Of a DNA stretch of 10,007 nucleotides, positions 6,395 to 10,007 are shown piece after piece. The notes under the pieces were generated by a model, which saw nothing but the letters and a program-made list of their open reading frames with translations, made no database searches and had not been told where the DNA came from. This stretch comes from Clostridiaceae bacterium (GTDB taxonomy: Bacteria > Bacillota > Clostridia > Oscillospirales > Butyricicoccaceae), in contig JAGZOP010000065.1 of NCBI GenBank assembly GCA_018383195.1, positions 1-10,007 on the forward strand. Direction: 5' to 3'. Position 1 is the stretch's first letter, and each line of letters begins with the position of its first letter. Both the position numbers and the translations under genes were made by a program.

Positions 6395-7168
6395 TCAAAC
6401 TCCCTCCTCATTCGGATAGAACAAAATATACGGTGTATGATCCGGTCGCTGCATGACTTCCGCACGCACACCGTAGACCTCTTGAATAAAAGACGGGGTC
6501 AGTAACTGCTGCGGTGTTCCGCTTCCAACAACACGTCCATTTTGAAGTGCAATCAGTTGGTCACAATACATGGCAGCAATATTCAGGTCATGAATTGCAG
6601 ATATAACTGTGCGATCCAGTCGTTTTACAAGTTCCATCAGTTCTAACTGATATTTTATATCCAGATGATTTGTCGGTTCATCCAGAATCAAACATGGTGT
6701 GTCCTGAGTCAGCGCTCGTGCAAGAATTACACGTTGCTGTTCTCCGCCGGAGAGTGTGGCAAATGAACGATCTTCAAAACCAGCCATTCCAACAGTTTCA
6801 AGCGAACGATGCACAATCTCATAATCTTCAACAGTATCCCGATCCAACGCTCTCTTATGTGGCGCTCGTCCCATAAGAACAACATCCTGCACAGAAAACT
6901 CAAAGTTATAATAGTTATGCTGCGCAACAACCGCAATTCGTTTCGCAGACTCACGCGGAGACCATTGCTCCAACTTTTTTCCATCCAACTGTACCAATCC
7001 CTCATTTGGTTTGAGCACACGATACAGGCACTTCAGCAGTGTGCTTTTTCCCGAACCGTTTGGACCAATAATTCCGACCAGCTGTTTGCCTTGTGCTGCA
7101 AAATCTACGCCTTTTAGAATTTCAGAATCCCCTAGTGTGATTCTAAGCTGTTCCGCTTGGATGTCCAT
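6395..7168 (-). CDS. btuD: ABC transporter ATPase, cobalamin (BtuD-like)
   Basis: This 257-aa ATPase powers the import complex with the permease encoded just upstream. All motifs are intact: Walker A GPNGSGKS (35-42), Q-loop Gln83, signature LSGGEQQR (139-146), Walker B CLILDEP (159-165) with the D-loop NHLD, and the switch His193 in SAIHDLN. The sequence is of the FecE/BtuD/FepC type, which includes iron-siderophore and vitamin B12 importers; the substrate is assigned from the riboswitch, not from the protein. The ATG at 7168 overlaps the permease TGA by one base (TGATG), with a G-rich ribosome binding site inside the permease end, so a longer frame to 7288 is rejected. Its TGA is followed after 1 nt by the TTG start of the CGGC gene. 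Confidence 0.92.
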   Translation of the reverse strand: MDIQAEQLRITLGDSEILKGVDFAAQGKQLVGIIGPNGSGKSTLLKCLYRVLKPNEGLVQLDGKKLEQWSPRESAKRIAVVAQHNYYNFEFSVQDVVLMGRAPHKRALDRDTVEDYEIVHRSLETVGMAGFEDRSFATLSGGEQQRVILARALTQDTPCLILDEPTNHLDIKYQLELMELVKRLDRTVISAIHDLNIAAMYCDQLIALQNGRVVGSGTPQQLLTPSFIQEVYGVRAEVMQRPDHTPYILFYPNEEGV

Positions 7169-8214
7169 CAATCCCTGCCCCCAAATCCATATTTTTTGCG
7201 CACCATTAGATAGATGAACATTGGAGCGCCAACGAGCGATGTTAAGATACCAATTGGAATCTCCACTCCGGGAATTACACTTCTGCATAGTACATCAGCC
7301 CATATCAAGAAGATTGCGCCGCTTAATGCTGCCACAGGAATCAATTTTTTATGATCGGTTCCGAGAATCATACGCACGATATGCGGTACAACCAAGCCAA
7401 CAAATCCAATCATTCCTGCTTTATAGACCGAGAATCCTATCATCAATGCGCTAATCACAATATAGAGCAAACGATATTTATGCAAATCGGCGCCAAGCGT
7501 AATTGCCGCCTCATCACCCAATAACATCAAATTGAGCATCCGATATTGTGTCCAGAATAACAGCGTTCCAAGCAGAATAATGCACCATATGATCGCATTG
7601 CTTCTCCACTCCGCAGCAGCTAAGCTACCCATTGTCCAATTCACAACCGCGCGTAATGCATCGTCCTTATCTGACATATAGACAATAAAGTTCGAGAATG
7701 CACCACACAATGCCGATATTGCTGTACCCGCGAGGAGCAGTTTAATCGAATTGGCGCGGCCACCAATGTTTGACAATACGATTACTACTATCGATGCTAT
7801 AAATGCACCTGCAAACCCCATAATACCAACCGCACTTCCGCCCAATACAAGGCCTACGCCGAGCAAAATTGCCATTGTCGCTCCAAGAGAAGCACCCGAT
7901 GAAATGCCTAATACATATGGATCAGCCAAAGGGTTTCGAACAATTGCCTGCATCACAACGCCACTGACGGACAGCCCCATTCCGACTGCACTCGCCAAAA
8001 TCAGGCGGGGCAGCCGGATAAACCAGACTACGCTTCGCGTCGCACTCTCATCCGCAAATGGGCCTGCCATAATTGTTTGATAAACCTCTGAAACAGGCAG
8101 CGGCATAGTTCCAAACGTTACCGCAACCACAATTGAGGCGGCCAGTCCTGCAAGCAGCACAATGCTTAGTACTTTCCAGATATGCGAACTACGCAAAAAA
8201 GTTGATCGATTCAT
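7168..8214 (-). CDS. btuC: FecCD-family permease, cobalamin (BtuC-like)
   Basis: The 348-aa membrane protein has about ten hydrophobic segments, as in BtuC, and would form the homodimeric channel of the importer. Family motifs are in place: RLPR (67-70), QAIVRNPLADPYVLGISSGA (89-108) and GFVGLVVPHIVR (270-281) followed by GTDHKKLIPVAALSGA, the region containing the cytoplasmic coupling helix that contacts the ATPase. Siderophore permeases share these motifs, so cobalamin as substrate comes from the riboswitch. The ATG is 8 nt past the binding-protein stop with no clear Shine-Dalgarno site, so translation probably depends on ribosomes arriving from btuF. The end overlaps the ATPase start by one base. 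Confidence 0.92.
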   Translation of the reverse strand: MNRSTFLRSSHIWKVLSIVLLAGLAASIVVAVTFGTMPLPVSEVYQTIMAGPFADESATRSVVWFIRLPRLILASAVGMGLSVSGVVMQAIVRNPLADPYVLGISSGASLGATMAILLGVGLVLGGSAVGIMGFAGAFIASIVVIVLSNIGGRANSIKLLLAGTAISALCGAFSNFIVYMSDKDDALRAVVNWTMGSLAAAEWRSNAIIWCIILLGTLLFWTQYRMLNLMLLGDEAAITLGADLHKYRLLYIVISALMIGFSVYKAGMIGFVGLVVPHIVRMILGTDHKKLIPVAALSGAIFLIWADVLCRSVIPGVEIPIGILTSLVGAPMFIYLMVRKKYGFGGRD

Positions 8215-8222
8215 ATTGATGC

Positions 8223-9275
8223 TTACTGCGCAAGATCAGGATACATACCCTGTGCCAACGCCTTGATACCATCCATGCAGCGAGGACCTGCAGCATAAAT
8301 ATCACCAAGCATAATCGGATAAACGCGATCATTCTTGATAGCAGACAGTGTTGCCAATGTCGGATCGTCAACAATCGTGCTCATACGCTGCGCAATAACC
8401 TTTTCTGCATCATCGCCGTCATACGCCATATAGATAACAAAAATAACATCGGGATCTGACGCAAGCAGTGCCTCCTTATCCAGATCGCCGCTCAGATCCG
8501 GCAAAGCCATTTCCCCACCAAGAGAGACCACCATATCTCCGACAAGTTCCTTTGCGCTTCGGTTCCATGTAGAACCGTCATCGAACGGCTGCAATGCTGC
8601 AACCGATACCGGTTCAGTCCCCTTAACAGCTTCCAGCGTTCGGTCGATCTCCTGTTTCATTTCATCTACAAGCGCCTGCGCCTTATCTTCCACATCGAAG
8701 ATTGCGCCGACATCCATAATCGTCTGGAATTCATTTTCCAGCGTGCGTCCATTTTTACTTTCAGACTGTCCCGGGCGGGTGTTATGGTTAATCAGAGTAT
8801 TAACGCCCTGCTCATGCCACGCACCGACATCTCCAAGATTTTTTTCACCGAACAAAGAACCCCAAGAGAAAATCAGATCGGGTTCCAGCATCGTAACGGT
8901 TTCCTTGTCCGGCGCGAACGGCTCGGTGTGATAATTCATCTTCTCGAGACCAGCCTTCCATTCGTCCTTCACTTCGTTGTCCAAGCCATAGGACGCCACA
9001 ACATGATCTTCCAAACCGAGCGCAATCATCGTTTCAATACAGCCTTGATAGACTGCAATAACTCGTTCCGGAGCTTTATCGTATGTAATCTGAATATCCT
9101 CTCCAGCGTAGTTGAAGCTATTTACGGTAACTGGATAATGGTCATTTTGACTTTGTGATGCTGCCGGCTCTTTTGCGGATTTTTCAGGATCATTTGTTTT
9201 ACTCGAACCACAGGCTGCTAAACTCAAGCACACTGCGCCGGCTAAAGCCAATGCCAAAATTCTTTTCTTCTTCAT
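8223..9275 (-). CDS. btuF: Cobalamin-binding lipoprotein of ABC transporter (BtuF-like)
   Basis: The 350-aa product is an extracellular solute-binding lipoprotein of the BtuF/FecB (periplasmic-binding type III) fold. The signal peptide ends in the lipobox LAAC with Cys22, followed by a Ser/Lys/Glu/Gln-rich tether (about 23-45). The binding domain (about 48-350) contains the family strand PERVIAVYQGCIETMIALGL, the EPDLIFSWG strand of the first lobe, a connecting helix (about 180-215) and a second lobe with SDPDVIFVIY near the end. The ATG at 9275 is chosen because GGAGG lies 8 nt upstream and a lipoprotein signal begins there; the longer frame to 9389 would start inside the riboswitch terminator. 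It is first in the operon. Corrinoid as ligand is inferred from the cobalamin riboswitch in its leader. Confidence 0.9.
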   Translation of the reverse strand: MKKKRILALALAGAVCLSLAACGSSKTNDPEKSAKEPAASQSQNDHYPVTVNSFNYAGEDIQITYDKAPERVIAVYQGCIETMIALGLEDHVVASYGLDNEVKDEWKAGLEKMNYHTEPFAPDKETVTMLEPDLIFSWGSLFGEKNLGDVGAWHEQGVNTLINHNTRPGQSESKNGRTLENEFQTIMDVGAIFDVEDKAQALVDEMKQEIDRTLEAVKGTEPVSVAALQPFDDGSTWNRSAKELVGDMVVSLGGEMALPDLSGDLDKEALLASDPDVIFVIYMAYDGDDAEKVIAQRMSTIVDDPTLATLSAIKNDRVYPIMLGDIYAAGPRCMDGIKALAQGMYPDLAQ

Positions 9276-9315
9276 TTTGAAATCCTCCATTTTATCGGCA
9301 ACTGCCATTTTTATA

Positions 9316-9366
9316 ACAAAAAAGAACGACAAACGCAACCATATCTTGGTCACGTCAGCCGTTCTT
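9316..9366 (-). terminator. Riboswitch-linked intrinsic terminator before btuF
   Basis: A 20-nt arm (9366-9347) pairs with 9341-9322 at 19 of 20 positions, counting G-U pairs, around the loop AGATA, and ends in T6 (9323-9318). It lies between the cobalamin aptamer and the btuF ribosome binding site, where the expression platform of a transcription-terminating riboswitch is expected. The strong stem suggests tight shut-off when ligand is bound. Confidence 0.88.
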
Positions 9367-9409
9367 CTATGCCAAACCATTCCATCCAATATACATTGGG
9401 CTCGACTGT

Positions 9410-9575
9410 TTTCTCCAGCAGGTCTCCTGACTTGACTTCATCGAACTATATGTTGCCTTCTCGCTTACGCAATGACTAGCTTTCGCTAACACATATAGTC
9501 TCCATCTACACAGTGGCGGCACCGTTCCGGAATGAAACCGGATTCCCTATTCTCCTCAGAATCTGAACGATTTCT
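9410..9575 (-). promoter_or_regulatory. Cobalamin (vitamin B12) riboswitch aptamer
   Basis: On the minus strand the hallmark elements appear in order: GGGAATCCGG, then GCCGCCACTG (9520-9511), then the B12 box AGTCAGGAGACCTGC (9432-9418). Between the last two is an arm closed by ACTATATGT (9499-9491) with ACATATAGT (9453-9445), carrying a small hairpin with a GAAA loop. This matches the adenosylcobalamin-type aptamer of the cobalamin riboswitch family. Outer boundaries are approximate because the P1 helix was not resolved. Binding of cobalamin is expected to favour the terminator at 9316-9366 and reduce btuF-btuC-btuD expression. Confidence 0.95.
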
Positions 9576-9598
9576 TTGGCACTGAAAAAAACATATTC

Positions 9599-9662
9599 AA
9601 TTCAAACAAATATACTATGTTCATTATACTATACAAATCTTTCGTGTCAAGTTGTTTGAATT
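9599..9662. repeat. 11-bp inverted repeat flanking the B12 operon promoter
   Basis: AATTCAAACAA (9599-9609) and its exact complement TTGTTTGAATT (9652-9662) are 42 nt apart. One arm lies directly upstream of the -35 box, the other just after the expected transcription start. The arms are AT-rich, so chance is possible. Confidence 0.5.
9623..9650 (-). promoter_or_regulatory. Promoter of the B12 uptake operon
   Basis: On the minus strand a consensus TTGACA (9650-9645) and consensus TATAAT (9628-9623) are 16 nt apart. Transcription would start near 9616, about 40 nt before the aptamer, giving a leader of about 340 nt. An 11-bp inverted repeat flanks this promoter. Confidence 0.85.
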
Positions 9663-9715
9663 TCTTTACATATACAGGTCGCAATATCTACATGCTATCA
9701 TGTTCTAATTTGTAC

Positions 9716-9751
9716 GACAAAACCGGTCTTGGGAAATCCCAAGACCGGTTT
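9716..9751 (-). terminator. Terminator of the right-edge SLH protein gene
   Basis: A perfect 14-bp stem (AAACCGGTCTTGGG at 9720-9733 with 9738-9751) has a 4-nt loop and ends in TTTT on the minus strand. It lies about 30 nt past the SLH gene stop and about 65 nt upstream of the B12 operon promoter, separating the two units. Confidence 0.85.
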
Positions 9752-9781
9752 CGATTTACTCAGCTATGAACTTTGCATGCA

Positions 9782-10007
9782 TCACTGTGCGCGATACAGG
9801 AATGATACAATCTGACCGCGAGTGCAATCTGCATTCGGGCTGAAAGTATTCGTGCTTGTACCAGCAGTAATCTCTTCTGTAACTGCCCATGCAACAGCGT
9901 TTGCGTAGTATGCATCTGCATTTACATCGGCAAAGCTATTGCCGCTCACCGCCGGAGAACCTGCATGACGATACAGGAACGATACAGTCTGTGCGCGGGT
10001 TACCGTT
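9782..10007 (-). CDS. SLH-domain surface protein, C-terminal end (partial)
   Basis: The last 74 codons of a minus-strand gene that continues past the right edge; the stop is TGA at 9784-9782. The residues form the end of one SLH repeat (VTRAQTVSFLYRHAG) and one complete repeat running from FADVNADAYYANAVAWAV through the TRGQIVSFLYRAQ end. SLH domains anchor proteins to the cell wall polymer of S-layer-bearing Gram-positives. The repeats differ from those of the 1066-aa protein (FLYR against ILMRF or MLWRY ends), so this is a separate SLH protein, not a fresh duplicate. What its N-terminal part does cannot be seen. Confidence 0.92.
   Translation of the reverse strand, partial: TVTRAQTVSFLYRHAGSPAVSGNSFADVNADAYYANAVAWAVTEEITAGTSTNTFSPNADCTRGQIVSFLYRAQ

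Noticed and set aside
9276..9389. N-terminal extension of btuF to an ATG at 9389
   Set aside because: It would translate the riboswitch terminator. A lipoprotein signal with a good ribosome binding site begins at 9275.
1..10007. CRISPR array, tRNA, rRNA or insertion sequence ends
   Set aside because: No regularly spaced direct repeats, no tRNA-like cloverleaf and no DDE transposase or terminal inverted repeats were seen on reading both strands.

Overview
The window looks like chromosome from a low-to-mid-GC, spore-lineage Clostridia species, most plausibly of the Oscillospirales or a related gut group. The reasons are two surface proteins with S-layer homology (SLH) domains of the clostridial type, a fragment of a spore-coat manganese-catalase-like gene (cotJC family), an EtfA tail, strong Shine-Dalgarno sites and TTG starts. 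This placement is inference; no marker gene here fixes the species. Apart from the EtfA tail at the left edge, every gene reads on the minus strand.

Left part (1-2330): the last codons of etfA (plus strand) end at a strong terminator. Facing it is a 44-codon cotJC-family fragment (137-268) that keeps the Glu and His manganese ligands of the second half of the fold. It starts 13 nt past the stop codon of a 517-aa large serine recombinase. Upstream of the recombinase are a 15-bp inverted repeat with an alternative overlapping hairpin and an unlisted 43-codon ORF with a good ribosome binding site. Together these look like one end of an integrated or skin-like element that used cotJC as its target; the other cotJC half is not in the window.

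Middle (2290-5660): a 1066-aa secreted surface protein with a signal peptide, two parallel-beta-helix-type modules, a His/Cys knuckle, a Ser/Gly linker, about eight degenerate Asp-Gly-turn repeats and C-terminal SLH domains. It has its own promoter and a weak terminator.

Right part (5800-9720): a vitamin B12 uptake operon. A consensus promoter is followed by a cobalamin riboswitch with an intrinsic terminator as expression platform, then a lipoprotein binding protein (btuF), FecCD-type permease (btuC), ATPase (btuD) and a Cys-rich CGGC-type small protein, the last three tightly coupled. When cobalamin is abundant the leader is expected to terminate and shut off uptake. The window closes with the C-terminus of another SLH protein (9782-10007) and its terminator.

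The observations most worth following are the cotJC/recombinase junction, the small ORF and switchable hairpins upstream of the recombinase, and the CGGC protein as fourth gene of a B12 transporter operon.
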